A stretch of DNA of 64,000 nucleotides from an uncultured Coriobacteriales bacterium (GCA_934636245.1 CAKUAI010000009.1:1-64000); one strand, 5' to 3'. Numbered from the stretch's first letter, positions 16,037 through 25,157 are shown. Notes: a model not told the origin generated them from the sequence alone. Numbers and translations are program-made.

Positions 16037-17569
16037 ATGTCGATGTCCAAACGGGACATTAATCTATGCGCGGTCTTTGCGGCCATTGGTTTGACCGTCA
16101 ATATCACGTGGTGCACGCTGGTGGGTCACACGTCGGGATTTGCTGAGGCCCTGTCGGGTTTTGGCACGCCCGTCAATCCACGCGCCTTTTTTCTTTTGGG
16201 CATATTGCTTACAAGCGCGGCCTTCGTTGCCGTGCCCCATCGGCTGCGTGAGCGCGAGGCGTTCCTGTGGCCCATCATGGCGCTCCTGTCGTCGTTTGGC
16301 ACCATGACGTTTGCCATGGCCGCAGATCAGACCACGTTTTCGCCCACGGCGCTCTCCATTATGGGGCTTATCGTTTTTGGCATGGGGTATTTTTGGCTGA
16401 CGGCCTGCTTTGTCTTGCTGGTCGCCCGCACACAGACGTTTGCATGCGTCGCTGTGTGCGTTGCCGTCTCGCTGATCGTCGAGCCCGTCTTGGTCTCCTG
16501 GGCCGAAGCGTTCCTGTCGCCTGCCGCGCAGGTCACCTTGGTGACGGTCATGCCCGTTGTTTCGGCTGCCCTGTTCCAGGGGGCTCGCCATGCCGCCCTG
16601 GCACAGCGCTCGAAAGACAGCACCGAAGAGGGGGCAATGGCGTTCGGCGTGCCCCTGAAGCCCCGCACCTCGCTGGGGCGCGCGGGCAGGCGCAACGTGA
16701 TGACGCTCGTTGCTGCCGCATCGCTTCTTCTGGCCACCGTCCGCTCGCTGAGCTTCGTGGGCCTGTGGGGCGACGGCCACATCGCCTCGGCCCAGGAGTG
16801 GCCCACTATGACCTCTTCCCCTGTGCTGTGGGCGGGGTATGCGCTCGTGCTTGCGCTGTTTACGTATTTTGCAATCGTGAAGATGGAAAACCTGCCGCCG
16901 CACCTGCGTTTTCAGCCGCCGCTTCTCATTGTCATCCTCACGCTGTTCGTCTCGCTTCTTCTCTCAGCCGAGCCCGACGCAGGCCCTGCGGTCATCGACA
17001 CACTCATGCGCCTCAATGACTCGTTCTCGCACCTGCTGTTCTGGGTGCTTGTCGCCACGCTGCTCAATGTGACCCATATCCCCTCGTATCGTGCCATCGG
17101 CTCTGCCTCCGGCCTGTATGCCGCGGGTTCGATAGTCTGGGTTTTGTTCTTGAGCAACACCACTGCTATGGGCAACCTGATTGTGGTTGTGGTCATCTAT
17201 GCGTTCTCGCTCGTTGCCATGCTCCTTGGTCTGGGCAGGCGCGACAAGGGCACCCCGCGCGATGCCGCCGCCCAGCCTGAGTCTGAATCGCGGCAGGCGA
17301 CCGGTGGTTCTCCTGCGGCGCTTATGACGCGCGCCATTGAGGATCGCTGCGCCGAGGTGTCCGATACCTACGGGCTGTCGCCTCGTGAGACTGAGATCTT
17401 GAACCTGCTGGTACAGGGCCGTACGCGTGCGTATATCCAGGAAGACCTCGTGCTGGCCGAGAACACGGTGAAGACCCACGTCGCCCATATCTACGGCAAG
17501 CTCGGCGTCAAAGACCGTAAAGAGATGGTCGACCTCATCTTTGACGCTCAAGCTGAGGATGAGCTGTAG
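16037..17569 (+). CDS. Membrane-embedded LuxR-family regulator
   Basis: This 510-residue protein has about twelve predicted membrane helices over residues 8-405, then a hydrophilic linker and a C-terminal LuxR helix-turn-helix: YGLSPRETEILNLLVQGRT, YIQEDLVLAENTVKTHVAHI and YGKLGVKDRKEMVDL (residues about 445-500). The architecture of a transporter-like sensor fused to a LuxR DNA-binding domain is widespread in Eggerthellaceae, where such genes often sit beside the reductase they control. The ATG at 16037 has GGGGAGAGG upstream. It most likely activates the adjacent cytochrome/molybdoenzyme genes in response to their substrate. Confidence 0.85.
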   Translation: MSMSKRDINLCAVFAAIGLTVNITWCTLVGHTSGFAEALSGFGTPVNPRAFFLLGILLTSAAFVAVPHRLREREAFLWPIMALLSSFGTMTFAMAADQTTFSPTALSIMGLIVFGMGYFWLTACFVLLVARTQTFACVAVCVAVSLIVEPVLVSWAEAFLSPAAQVTLVTVMPVVSAALFQGARHAALAQRSKDSTEEGAMAFGVPLKPRTSLGRAGRRNVMTLVAAASLLLATVRSLSFVGLWGDGHIASAQEWPTMTSSPVLWAGYALVLALFTYFAIVKMENLPPHLRFQPPLLIVILTLFVSLLLSAEPDAGPAVIDTLMRLNDSFSHLLFWVLVATLLNVTHIPSYRAIGSASGLYAAGSIVWVLFLSNTTAMGNLIVVVVIYAFSLVAMLLGLGRRDKGTPRDAAAQPESESRQATGGSPAALMTRAIEDRCAEVSDTYGLSPRETEILNLLVQGRTRAYIQEDLVLAENTVKTHVAHIYGKLGVKDRKEMVDLIFDAQAEDEL

Positions 17570-17603
17570 GGTTCTTATTGCGCGAGTCCATCGGCAGTCA
17601 CCC

Positions 17604-17674
17604 TTGTTGCGAGTGCTGCGCGTGCTATACAATTAACAAATTGGAAATAGAGTCGGGGCAGCAAGCTCCGACTC
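17604..17674 (+). promoter_or_regulatory. guaA promoter and leader hairpin
   Basis: TTGTTG at 17604-17609 and TATACA at 17626-17631 (16 bp apart, preceded by TGC as extended -10) look like the promoter. The leader forms a 7-bp hairpin, GAGTCGG at 17650-17656 with CCGACTC at 17668-17674. The hairpin may tune expression; it does not match the purine riboswitch core as far as I can see. Confidence 0.45.
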
Positions 17675-17703
17675 CCAAAAGACAGTCTCGAGAGGAGCCG
17701 TGC

Positions 17704-18687
17704 ATGGACCCCAACAAGCGCCCCGACGATATGGTGCGTATCACCACCCCCGAGCTCGCTCAGGCATTCATCGCCGAGAAGATCGAGGAAGTCCGCGCCC
17801 AGGTCGGCGACAAGAACGTGCTGCTCGCCCTTTCGGGCGGCGTTGACTCCAGCGTCGTTGCGGCCCTTCTCATCAGGGCCATTGGCAAGCAGCTCATCTG
17901 CGTGCATGTGAACCACGGCCTTATGCGCAAGGGCGAGAGCGAGCAGGTTGTCGACGTCTTCCGCAACCAGCTCGACGCCAACCTGGTGTACGTCGACGCC
18001 ACCGACCGCTTCCTGAACCTGCTCGAGGGCGTCGAGGAGCCCGAGCGCAAGCGCAAGATCATCGGCGCCGAGTTCATCCGCGTCTTTGAGGAAGAGGCCC
18101 GCAAGGTGGGCGACCAGGTGAGCTTCCTGGCCCAGGGCACCATTTACCCCGACATCCTGGAGTCCGACGGTGTCAAGGCCCACCACAACGTGGGCGGCCT
18201 GCCCGACGACCTGCAGTTCGAGCTTTGCGAACCTGTCAAGCTGCTCTTCAAGGACGAGGTGCGCGTCATCGGCCGCGAGCTCGGCCTTCCCGAGAGCATG
18301 GTCGAGCGCCAGCCCTTCCCCGGCCCCGGCCTGGGAGTGCGCTGCCTGGGCGCCATCACGCGCGACCGCCTCGAGGCCCTGCGTGAGGCCGACGCCATCC
18401 TGCGCGAGGAGTTTGCGCAAGCCGGCCTTGAGGGCAAGGTCTGGCAGTACTTTGTGAGCGTGCCCGACTTCCGCGCCACCGGCGTGCGCGACGGCAAGCG
18501 TGCCTACGAGTGGCCTGCGATCATCCGCGCGGTCAACACGGTCGACGCCATGACCGCCGAGGTTCCCGAGCTCGACTGGGCGCTGCTCAAGAAGATTACT
18601 GCCCGCATCCTGGCCGAGGTCCCCGGCATCTGCCGCGTCGTGTACGACCTGACCCCCAAGCCCACCGGCACCATCGAGTGGGAGTAA
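17704..18687 (+). CDS. guaA: GMP synthase, ATP-pyrophosphatase subunit only
   Basis: This 327-residue protein corresponds to the C-terminal two thirds of GuaA. It has the PP-loop LLALSGGVDSSVVAALLI near residue 40, QGTIYPDILESDG near 143, RQPFPGPGLGVRCLGAI near 201, and ends in TIEWE like every GuaA. It aminates XMP to GMP using ATP. The start at 17704 is fixed by GAGGAG; the upstream frame does not encode the class I glutamine amidotransferase domain that normally makes up the first 190 or so residues. Either a separate GuaAa-type glutaminase subunit is encoded elsewhere, as in archaea, or the enzyme uses free ammonia. Confidence 0.88.
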   Translation: MDPNKRPDDMVRITTPELAQAFIAEKIEEVRAQVGDKNVLLALSGGVDSSVVAALLIRAIGKQLICVHVNHGLMRKGESEQVVDVFRNQLDANLVYVDATDRFLNLLEGVEEPERKRKIIGAEFIRVFEEEARKVGDQVSFLAQGTIYPDILESDGVKAHHNVGGLPDDLQFELCEPVKLLFKDEVRVIGRELGLPESMVERQPFPGPGLGVRCLGAITRDRLEALREADAILREEFAQAGLEGKVWQYFVSVPDFRATGVRDGKRAYEWPAIIRAVNTVDAMTAEVPELDWALLKKITARILAEVPGICRVVYDLTPKPTGTIEWE

Positions 18688-18696
18688 ACGCCTAGG

Positions 18697-18734
18697 AAGG
18701 CCTGCCTCGGATACTACCGGGGCAGGCCTTTTTT
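18697..18734 (+). terminator. Rho-independent terminator after guaA
   Basis: AAGGCCTGCC at 18697-18706 pairs with GGCAGGCCTT at 18721-18730. The stem extends inward through a further four pairs to a 6-nt loop and is followed by a T-run. Confidence 0.9.
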
Positions 18735-18936
18735 GTTGCAGGTTTTGTTTGCGGGGCCTCTCTCGCGTTGCCCCGATTGTATATCGCCTGCATTCGGGTG
18801 GGTTCTTGCTATTTCCTTGCTTTGGGCGGCGCGAAAACGTCTACACTGTCGCGCCGGGGTGGGGGAGGACCTCCGCCGCGAGTTTTTCCGTATCTGTCGA
18901 CGGCGTCCCGCCGCGCCCAATCAAAAGGCCACCCAG

Positions 18937-19902
18937 ATGATGAGACCAAAAATCCTGTCGCTTGCCCCCATGGAGGGGGTCACGGGACATGTGTTCCGCC
19001 GCGTGCATGCGGAGTGCTTCGGCGCGCTCGAGCGCTACTACACTCCGTTCATCTCTCCGCCGCGCCTGGGCTCCACCTTTGGCCAGCGGTATCGCGAGGA
19101 ACTTGACCCGCTCAACAGCCAGGGTCTCGACGTCGTGCCTCAGCTGCTGACCAAGAACGCCGACGAGTTCGTGCACGCCGCACGGCTCCTGCGCGACATG
19201 GGCTACAGGGAGGTCAACATCAACCTGGGGTGCCCCTCGGGCACGGTCGTGGCCAAGGGGAAGGGCTCGGGCTTTCTACGCAACCCCGACGACCTCGAGG
19301 TTTTCCTGCAAGATATATGCGACAGGTCGCCTTTGCCGGTGTCGGTCAAGACGAGGCTCGGCGTCTCCAGCGACGACGAGTATGCGAAGCTCCTCGAGCT
19401 GTATTGTCGCCTGCCGCTTGCCGAGCTCATCGTCCACCCTCGCGTGCAAAAGGACCGCTACCAGGGGTCGCCGCGCTGGGAGCCGTATGGCGCGACGCTT
19501 GGGCAGGCGCCGTTCCCCGTGGCCTACAACGGCGACATCTTTGGCGTCGACGATTTGAACGCCCTGCTAGACGCCTATCCTGCAACTCGGCATGTGATGC
19601 TTGGCAGGGGAATCGTGGCAAACCCGGCCCTTGCACGCATGATACGAGGCGGCAATCCCGCCACCTTGGGCGAGCTCGAGCATTTCCACGACAGGCTCTT
19701 TGGCGAATACGAGGCGCTCATGGGCGCCGACAACGCGGCCGCCCGCATGAAGGAGTGGTGGTCCTACGCCAAGTGCTGCTTTGTCGACCCGGCCTCGGTT
19801 CACCTTGCCGTGCGGGGCGTGCGCGGCCAGACCGAGTACACGGAGGCCGTCGAGCATATCTTTCGTACGGAGGCGCTCGCTGCAGCGCCGCGCCTGCGCT
19901 AG
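18937..19902 (+). CDS. dus: tRNA-dihydrouridine synthase
   Basis: This protein of about 321 residues is an FMN-dependent TIM-barrel enzyme that reduces uridines in the tRNA D-loop. It has LAPMEGVTGHVFRRV at the N-terminus, QLLTKNADEF, the catalytic segment VNINLGCPSGTVVAKGKGSG with its active-site Cys, VKTRLG, LIVHPRVQKDRYQG, YNGDIFG and MLGRGIVANPAL. ATG codons at 18937 and 18940 are both possible, behind AAAGG. It stands alone after the guaA terminator and before the SulP gene. Confidence 0.9.
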   Translation: MMRPKILSLAPMEGVTGHVFRRVHAECFGALERYYTPFISPPRLGSTFGQRYREELDPLNSQGLDVVPQLLTKNADEFVHAARLLRDMGYREVNINLGCPSGTVVAKGKGSGFLRNPDDLEVFLQDICDRSPLPVSVKTRLGVSSDDEYAKLLELYCRLPLAELIVHPRVQKDRYQGSPRWEPYGATLGQAPFPVAYNGDIFGVDDLNALLDAYPATRHVMLGRGIVANPALARMIRGGNPATLGELEHFHDRLFGEYEALMGADNAAARMKEWWSYAKCCFVDPASVHLAVRGVRGQTEYTEAVEHIFRTEALAAAPRLR

Positions 19903-19961
19903 GCCCTGCGACGCCCGAAAGCCTCGTCGCGGTGTCGTCCAAAGTGAAGAAGCCACCCATG

Positions 19962-19982
19962 GGGCGGGCCTCGTGGCCGCCC
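19962..19982 (+). terminator. Hairpin after dus
   Basis: GGGCGG at 19962-19967 pairs with CCGCCC at 19977-19982 across a 9-nt loop, followed by AATTTG. It is a weak but reasonable terminator in the 215-bp gap before the SulP gene. Confidence 0.4.
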
Positions 19983-20117
19983 AATTTGTTGGCTCTGCGT
20001 CAGTGCGCTGACGGTTTTATGGACTTGGGCTCAGGCATTTTTTGCGCGCTAAAATGTCTCCCTCGCCTTTCTCGACGAGAGCCATTTCTTATACCCATTC
20101 GAGAAGAAACCAGGCCC

Positions 20118-21803
20118 ATGCAGCGCGACAAAATTAAACCGATTCTGTTCAGCGTCATCAAGCATTCCAGCAAGGAGGAACTGCGCCGCCAAATCCCGAA
20201 AGACATCGTCTCGGGCATCGTGGTCGCCGTCGTTGCGCTGCCGCTTTCCATCGCGCTTGCCATCGCCTCGGGCGTGAGTCCCGAGCGCGGCATCTACACG
20301 GCCATTGTCGCGGGCTTCCTCATCGCCATGCTCGGCGGCTCGCGCGTGCAGATTTCGGGTCCCACCGCTGCATTTGCCACCATCGTCGCAGGTATCGTCG
20401 CCACCGACGGCCTTGAGGGCCTTGTGGCCGCCACGCTTATCGCCGGCGTGATCCTCATCTTGATGGGCCTGCTCAAGCTCGGCACGCTCATTCGCTTCGT
20501 GCCCTACACCATCACCACCGGCTTCACCGCCGGCATCGCGGTCACCATCGTCATCGGCCAGATTAAGGACTTCCTGGGCCTTACCTATCCGGCCGGCACC
20601 GTCACAATCGACGCCGCCGACAAGCTTGCCGCCGTGGCCGCCAACATCTCCACCTTCAACTGGCAGGCGCTGCTCGTGGGCCTCGTGTGCCTGGCCATCC
20701 TCATCCTGTGGCCGCGCGTCAACGACAAGATCCCTGGGTCGCTCGTTGCCGTCATCGTCGGCGCCGTCATGGTGCCGCTCTTCGGCATGAACGTGAACAC
20801 CATCGGCGACCTCTACACCATCCAAGCCGGCCTTCCCCAGTTCCAAGCGCCTCAGCTCAGCTTCGAGCTTTTCCGCAACGAGCTTTCCAACGGCGTCACC
20901 ATCGCCATCCTGGCCGCCATCGAGTCGCTGTTGTCCTGCGTCGTGGCCGACTCCATGATCTCCGCCCACCACCGCTGCAACATGGAGCTTGTGGCCCAGG
21001 GCGTGGGCAACATCGGCTCGGTCCTGTTTGGCGGCATCCCCGCCACCGGCGCCATCGCCCGCACGGCCGCCAACGTCAAGAGCGGCGGCCGCACGCCCAT
21101 CGCCGGCATGGTGCATGCCCTCGTGCTGCTGCTGGTGCTCGTCTTCCTCATGCCCTACGCCGCGCTCATCCCCATGCCCACCATCGCCGCCATCCTGCTG
21201 CAGGTGGCCTACAACATGAGCGGCTGGCGCAACTTCGCGCACCTGTGCCGCACCGCCTCGAAGGGCGCCGTGGGGGCGCTGCTCCTCACGTTTGTCCTCA
21301 CCATCGTGTTCGACCTGGTCACCGCCATCGCCGCCGGCATGACCATCACGGTGGTCCTCTTCATGAAGATGGTGAGCGAGGAGACCGAGGTCAAGGGCTG
21401 GAAGTACTACTGCGACGAGAACTCCGAGGTCACCCACCTGCGCGAGCTTCCCAAGAGCGTGCGCGTCTACGAGATCAACGGCCCCATGTTCTTCGGCATG
21501 ACCGACCGCATTACCGACATCTCGGTCAAGGAGTTCACTCGCTACCTCATCATCCGCATGCGCGGCGTGCCCTCGCTGGACTCCTCGGGCATGAACGCCC
21601 TGGAGAACCTCTACGAGTACTGCAAGGAGAACGGCGTGCAGCTCATCATCAGCCACGCCAACGAGCAGCCCATGGCCACCATGCGCCACGCCGGCTTTGT
21701 CGAGCTGGTGGGCGAGGAGCACTTCCGCCCCAACATCGACGACGCCATCGCCCATGCCCGCGAGCTGGTCGCCGCCGACGAGCAGGCGGAAAAGGCCGCC
21801 TAG
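20118..21803 (+). CDS. SulP-family anion transporter with STAS domain
   Basis: This 561-residue membrane protein has about 10-12 helices, starting DIVSGIVVAVVALPLSIALA, with the SulP markers SGVSPERGIYTAI, GSRVQISGPTAAF, SLLSCVVADSM, NIGSVLFGGIPATGAIART and GRTPIAGMVHA. A C-terminal STAS domain follows (VRVYEINGPMFFGMTDRI, LIIRMRGVPSLDSSGMNAL, residues about 440-550). Family members carry sulfate, bicarbonate, dicarboxylates or other anions with Na+ or H+; the sequence does not choose. The ATG at 20118 was taken because similarity and the first amphipathic helix begin right after it. It is monocistronic, with a terminator downstream. Confidence 0.9.
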   Translation: MQRDKIKPILFSVIKHSSKEELRRQIPKDIVSGIVVAVVALPLSIALAIASGVSPERGIYTAIVAGFLIAMLGGSRVQISGPTAAFATIVAGIVATDGLEGLVAATLIAGVILILMGLLKLGTLIRFVPYTITTGFTAGIAVTIVIGQIKDFLGLTYPAGTVTIDAADKLAAVAANISTFNWQALLVGLVCLAILILWPRVNDKIPGSLVAVIVGAVMVPLFGMNVNTIGDLYTIQAGLPQFQAPQLSFELFRNELSNGVTIAILAAIESLLSCVVADSMISAHHRCNMELVAQGVGNIGSVLFGGIPATGAIARTAANVKSGGRTPIAGMVHALVLLLVLVFLMPYAALIPMPTIAAILLQVAYNMSGWRNFAHLCRTASKGAVGALLLTFVLTIVFDLVTAIAAGMTITVVLFMKMVSEETEVKGWKYYCDENSEVTHLRELPKSVRVYEINGPMFFGMTDRITDISVKEFTRYLIIRMRGVPSLDSSGMNALENLYEYCKENGVQLIISHANEQPMATMRHAGFVELVGEEHFRPNIDDAIAHARELVAADEQAEKAA

Positions 21804-21824
21804 CGCGCCCTCGTTTTCCCTTGC

Positions 21825-21860
21825 GGCCGCTTGCCTCCTGTATGGGGCAGGCGGCCTTTT
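21825..21860 (+). terminator. Rho-independent terminator after the SulP gene
   Basis: GGCCGCTTGCC at 21825-21835 pairs with GGCAGGCGGCC at 21846-21856 (one G-U), with a 10-nt loop and TTTT after the stem. Confidence 0.85.
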
Positions 21861-21945
21861 GCGTATTTCGCTCGTTTTGTCGCATCGCGCGGCAACGGGT
21901 ACAATCGTGCCGTTTGGTTTTTGCGGCCCCAACCGAAAGGCCCCC

Positions 21946-22770
21946 ATGTCGACACTCGTTCTCGGAGACCTCCACCTCAAACAGCCTTTCATTCTGCCCC
22001 ACCTGTTGGGGTACGTGCGCGACCCCGAGCTTGCCGTGGGGCGCGTCGTGTTCTTGGGCGACGCCTGCGACGACTGGGGCGCCACGGAGCACCGTGCCCT
22101 CGACGCCCTTTCCTACCAGGCGGATTGGGTGGAGGTCCGCAGGTCAGAAGGCCTGAGGGTCGACGTTCTCATGGGCAACCACGACCTGTGCTACATCCGC
22201 GGCCGCGTGGGGTCGGGCACGATGCCGGGCATCATGCGCGAGGTGCGCGACGTGCTCGAGGACCGCCTCCATGTGCAGATGGCCACCGCGGTGGGCTCGT
22301 TTTTGTGCTGCCACGCCGGCATCACGCAGGAGTGGGCTGACGAGCACTTGGCGGAGGTGGACAAGACGCCCGCCGACATCGCCGCCTGCCTCAACGCCAT
22401 GCTCTGCGACCCGGGGCAATGGGCCGCCCTCGACAGCGCCGGCGCATCCAGGGGCGGCTGGCAGGCTCCCGGTCCCGTGTGGGCCGACGTGTCCGACCTG
22501 CTCTATGGGGCGCTTGCCGATCTCAACCAGATCGTGGGCCACACCCCGGTCGCCCGTGCCGGCAGGCTCGGCCTCGTAGGCTGGGAGGACGGCTGCGCGC
22601 CTGAGATTTGGGCATGTGACACGTTCTCACTGCGCCGCTCGGGCACGGCTATCGGCGACGGCTCGATGGCGCTGGTCGACGACGACGGCTGCCCGCGCCG
22701 CCTGCCGTTTCCCTGCGAGGGCGGCTACGACGCGGTCGCGCGTGCCGTGGCGGCCCAGCGCGAGCTCTAA
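21946..22770 (+). CDS. Calcineurin-type metallophosphoesterase
   Basis: This 274-residue protein has the dimetal phosphoesterase motifs in order: LGDLHL near the N-terminus, VFLGDACDD near residue 28, LMGNHDLCY near 72, CCHAGIT near 120 and IVGHTPVAR near 198. The substrate may be a nucleotide, a phosphoprotein or another phosphoester and cannot be assigned. A TACAAT at 21900-21905 lies 40 bp upstream as a possible -10. The gene is followed by an aldo/keto reductase gene in the same direction after 87 bp. Confidence 0.8.
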   Translation: MSTLVLGDLHLKQPFILPHLLGYVRDPELAVGRVVFLGDACDDWGATEHRALDALSYQADWVEVRRSEGLRVDVLMGNHDLCYIRGRVGSGTMPGIMREVRDVLEDRLHVQMATAVGSFLCCHAGITQEWADEHLAEVDKTPADIAACLNAMLCDPGQWAALDSAGASRGGWQAPGPVWADVSDLLYGALADLNQIVGHTPVARAGRLGLVGWEDGCAPEIWACDTFSLRRSGTAIGDGSMALVDDDGCPRRLPFPCEGGYDAVARAVAAQREL

Positions 22771-22857
22771 GGGCCGCTCAAAGCGGGACATGCTCGCACA
22801 TTAGGCTGGCTTCATTTGGGAACCCCGGTATTTCCGGGGGAGGAGATAGGGAGATTC

Positions 22858-24000
22858 ATGCAATACCGTGAGTTGGGCAAGACCGGCGTGCAGGTAAGCG
22901 AGATCGGCTACGGTGCCGAGTGGGTTCGCGGCGACGACCCCGAGGGCACCCTCGAGATCGTGCGCCGCGCCGCCCAGGCCGGCGTCAACATCGTCGACTG
23001 CTGGATGGCGGACCCTGCAGTGCGCCGTGCGCTGGGAGCAGCCGTGTGCGAGCAGCGCGACCACTGGGTGGTCCAGGGCCATTTCGGCGCCACCTGGCAG
23101 GACGGCCAGTATGTGCGCACCCGCGACCTGGACAAGGTCGTGCCGGCGTGGGAGTTTTTGCTTGAGTGTTTCGGCGGCCACATCGAGCTCGGCCTCATCC
23201 ACTACGTCGACGCCGTCGACGAGTTCAAGGCCATCATGGACAGCCCCTTCATCGACTACATCCGCGCAGAGAAGGCAGCGGGCCATATCGACCACATCGG
23301 CCTTTCCACCCACAACCCCGAGGTCGCGCTTGTCGCCTGCGACTATCCCGAGGTTGAGATGGTCATGTTCTCGATGAACCCGGCGTTCGACATGCTGCCA
23401 CCTTCCGAGAACATCGAGACGCTGTTTGTCGAGCATTACGACGACGCCCTGTCCAACGTCGACCCCAAGCGCCAGGAGCTGCTGCGCGCGTGCAGCATGC
23501 ATGGCGTGGGCATCACCGTCATGAAACCCTTTGCCGGCGGCCGCTTGCTCGACGCCGCGAAGTCCCCCTTCGGCGCGGCCATGACCACGACGCAGTGCAT
23601 CGAGTACTGCCTTTCGCGTCCGGCCGTCGCCTCGGTCATGACGGGCTTCAGCACCCTTGAGGAGCTCGAGGGCTGCCTTGCCTACGAGGATGCGACGCCT
23701 GCCGAGAAGGATTTCGGCCGCGTGCTTGCCGCGGCCCCGTCGCATTCCTACTTCGGCCAGTGCATCTACTGCGGACACTGCCAGCCTTGCGTCATGGGCA
23801 TCAACATCGCCGAGGTCAACAAGTTCGCCGACCTGGCCTTGGCCCACGACGAGGTGCCGCCCTCGGTGCGCGAGCACTACAAGGCGCTGCCTGCCCACGC
23901 TGAAGACTGCATCGGGTGCCATCGCTGCGAGCGCAACTGCCCCTTCGGCGTGAAGATTGCTCAGCGCATGCGCCAGACTGCCAAGCTCTTCGGGCTGTAA
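22858..24000 (+). CDS. Aldo/keto reductase with C-terminal ferredoxin domain
   Basis: This 380-residue protein has an AKR barrel (YRELGKTGVQVSEIGYG start, GLSTHNPEVALVAC, GVGITVMKPFAGG) and then two cysteine clusters, CIYCGHCQPC near residue 302 and CIGCHRCERNC near 352, expected to bind [4Fe-4S]. The usual AKR catalytic Tyr region is altered (VDCWMADPAVRRALG, where DTAxxYGxSE is normal), so classic carbonyl chemistry may not apply. Proteins of this layout are common in anaerobes and probably move electrons between Fe-S centres and an organic substrate. The start at 22858 follows GGAGATAGGGAG. It ends at a hairpin shared with the convergent flavoprotein gene. Confidence 0.8.
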   Translation: MQYRELGKTGVQVSEIGYGAEWVRGDDPEGTLEIVRRAAQAGVNIVDCWMADPAVRRALGAAVCEQRDHWVVQGHFGATWQDGQYVRTRDLDKVVPAWEFLLECFGGHIELGLIHYVDAVDEFKAIMDSPFIDYIRAEKAAGHIDHIGLSTHNPEVALVACDYPEVEMVMFSMNPAFDMLPPSENIETLFVEHYDDALSNVDPKRQELLRACSMHGVGITVMKPFAGGRLLDAAKSPFGAAMTTTQCIEYCLSRPAVASVMTGFSTLEELEGCLAYEDATPAEKDFGRVLAAAPSHSYFGQCIYCGHCQPCVMGINIAEVNKFADLALAHDEVPPSVREHYKALPAHAEDCIGCHRCERNCPFGVKIAQRMRQTAKLFGL

Positions 24001-24061
24001 GGCGTCCCGCCTGTAGGCTGCCCGCGGGCGCCGGGTCGCACCGGCGCAAAACAAGAGGGGA

Positions 24062-24095
24062 CCGCAGGAAACGCCGCGATGCGCGCGTCCTGCGG
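24062..24095. terminator. Hairpin between convergent genes
   Basis: CCGCAGGA at 24062-24069 pairs with TCCTGCGG at 24088-24095. On the minus strand the stem is followed by CCCCTCTTGTTTT, suiting termination of the flavoprotein gene. A second hairpin (GCGCCGG/CCGGCGC) lies at 24028-24047. Confidence 0.6.
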
Positions 24096-24140
24096 GCCCT
24101 TGCTTGCATACAGGATGGCTCCTGCCGGTGTGCGCAGGCC

Positions 24141-25010
24141 TTATTGGTTTGCCTGGCCTTGCCTAGCGAGCCACTCCACGGCCGACAGCGCCGCGACGTT
24201 GCCCTGGCCTGCGGCTTTGATGTACTGGTAGGGTTTGCCCGCGATGTCGCCGGCAACGAAAAGACCTGGGATGTTTGTCGTCATCTGCAGGTCGCACACG
24301 ACATGGGGCCCATCGGTCGCAAGGCCGCCGACGAGCTGGTCGGCCGCAACGGCGTCGCGCAGGACGAACACCGCGCTCACCTCGTGGCTCCCATCTTGGG
24401 TGAGCAGGGTGCAGGTCGCGCCGTTGCCCTCGATGCCAAGGGGTCGCTCCTCCACGACTTCGATGTGCTCGTCGCCCGGCACGTCGTGGCGCTTCCCAAA
24501 GAAGTAGAGCACATGCCCGCATACCTCGGCGAGGTAGAGTGCCTCGCGCCAGGATTCCTCGCTGTAGCCGATGACTGCCACGGTCTTTCCCTTGTAGAGA
24601 TGGCCGTCGCAGGTGGCGCAGTAGCTCACACCGCGTCCGAGCAGCTCTTTTTCGCCCGGCCAGGGCTTGCCCATGACGACGCCGCTGGCAAGTACCACGC
24701 TGCGCGCCTCATAGATGTCATGTGCGCCCTGCAGGGCAAAGTAGTCGCCCATGGGGTAGACAGCCACGATTTGCTCGGGCGTCACTGCCACGTCCATCGC
24801 GTCGAGGTGGGCTCGCATGTGGGCGGCCAGCTCCGCCCCGCCGACGTCGGGCAGGCCCGTGTAGTTGCGCACCTCGTGGGCCTTGCCCATCTTGGCGCTC
24901 AAGTCGGGACTGCCAAAGAGCGCAACCTTCTTGTTGCGCAGCTTGACCGTCACGGCGGCCGAAACGCCTGCCGGTCCCGTGCCGACGATTGCGATGTCCA
25001 TCCGGTCCAT
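24141..25010 (-). CDS. Thioredoxin-reductase-like flavoprotein
   Basis: This 289-residue flavoprotein has the FAD-binding start MDIAIVGTGPAGVSAAVTV, the redox-active disulfide GVSYCATCDGHLYKG near residue 130, and the FAD-closing motif IPGLFVAGDIAGKPYQYIKA near 250. The NADPH loop is unusual: VAVIGYSEESWREAL in place of the common GGGxSAxEEA, so nucleotide preference may be weak or the reductant may be another donor such as ferredoxin. No thioredoxin gene is adjacent. The ATG at 25010 follows AAGGAGG. It could be a thioredoxin reductase or a related flavin reductase. Confidence 0.8.
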   Translation of the reverse strand: MDRMDIAIVGTGPAGVSAAVTVKLRNKKVALFGSPDLSAKMGKAHEVRNYTGLPDVGGAELAAHMRAHLDAMDVAVTPEQIVAVYPMGDYFALQGAHDIYEARSVVLASGVVMGKPWPGEKELLGRGVSYCATCDGHLYKGKTVAVIGYSEESWREALYLAEVCGHVLYFFGKRHDVPGDEHIEVVEERPLGIEGNGATCTLLTQDGSHEVSAVFVLRDAVAADQLVGGLATDGPHVVCDLQMTTNIPGLFVAGDIAGKPYQYIKAAGQGNVAALSAVEWLARQGQANQ

Positions 25011-25157
25011 GCTTGCCTCCTTGCGGTGAATGCCTGGTGTTTTCAGCCCAGTATATGCCCCGCGGCGCCTGTTCTCGCGCCGGTACGCGGCAGACCTCCT
25101 TGCAAGACGCGCAATCTCATGTTCCCTTCGTGATTCACTGGCATGAGTGCCCACAAG

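Noticed and set aside
17578..17703. Upstream in-frame extension of guaA as a glutaminase remnant
   Set aside because: Only 42 residues, with no amidotransferase motif, and the region contains the promoter and leader hairpin.
17634..17703. Purine riboswitch before guaA
   Set aside because: A hairpin is present, but not the three-way junction with two kissing loops and the conserved core of that class.
20049..22085. Long minus-strand frame opposite the SulP gene, rich in His and Asp
   Set aside because: The apparent metal-binding composition comes from reading GC-rich membrane-protein codons in reverse. No start signal.
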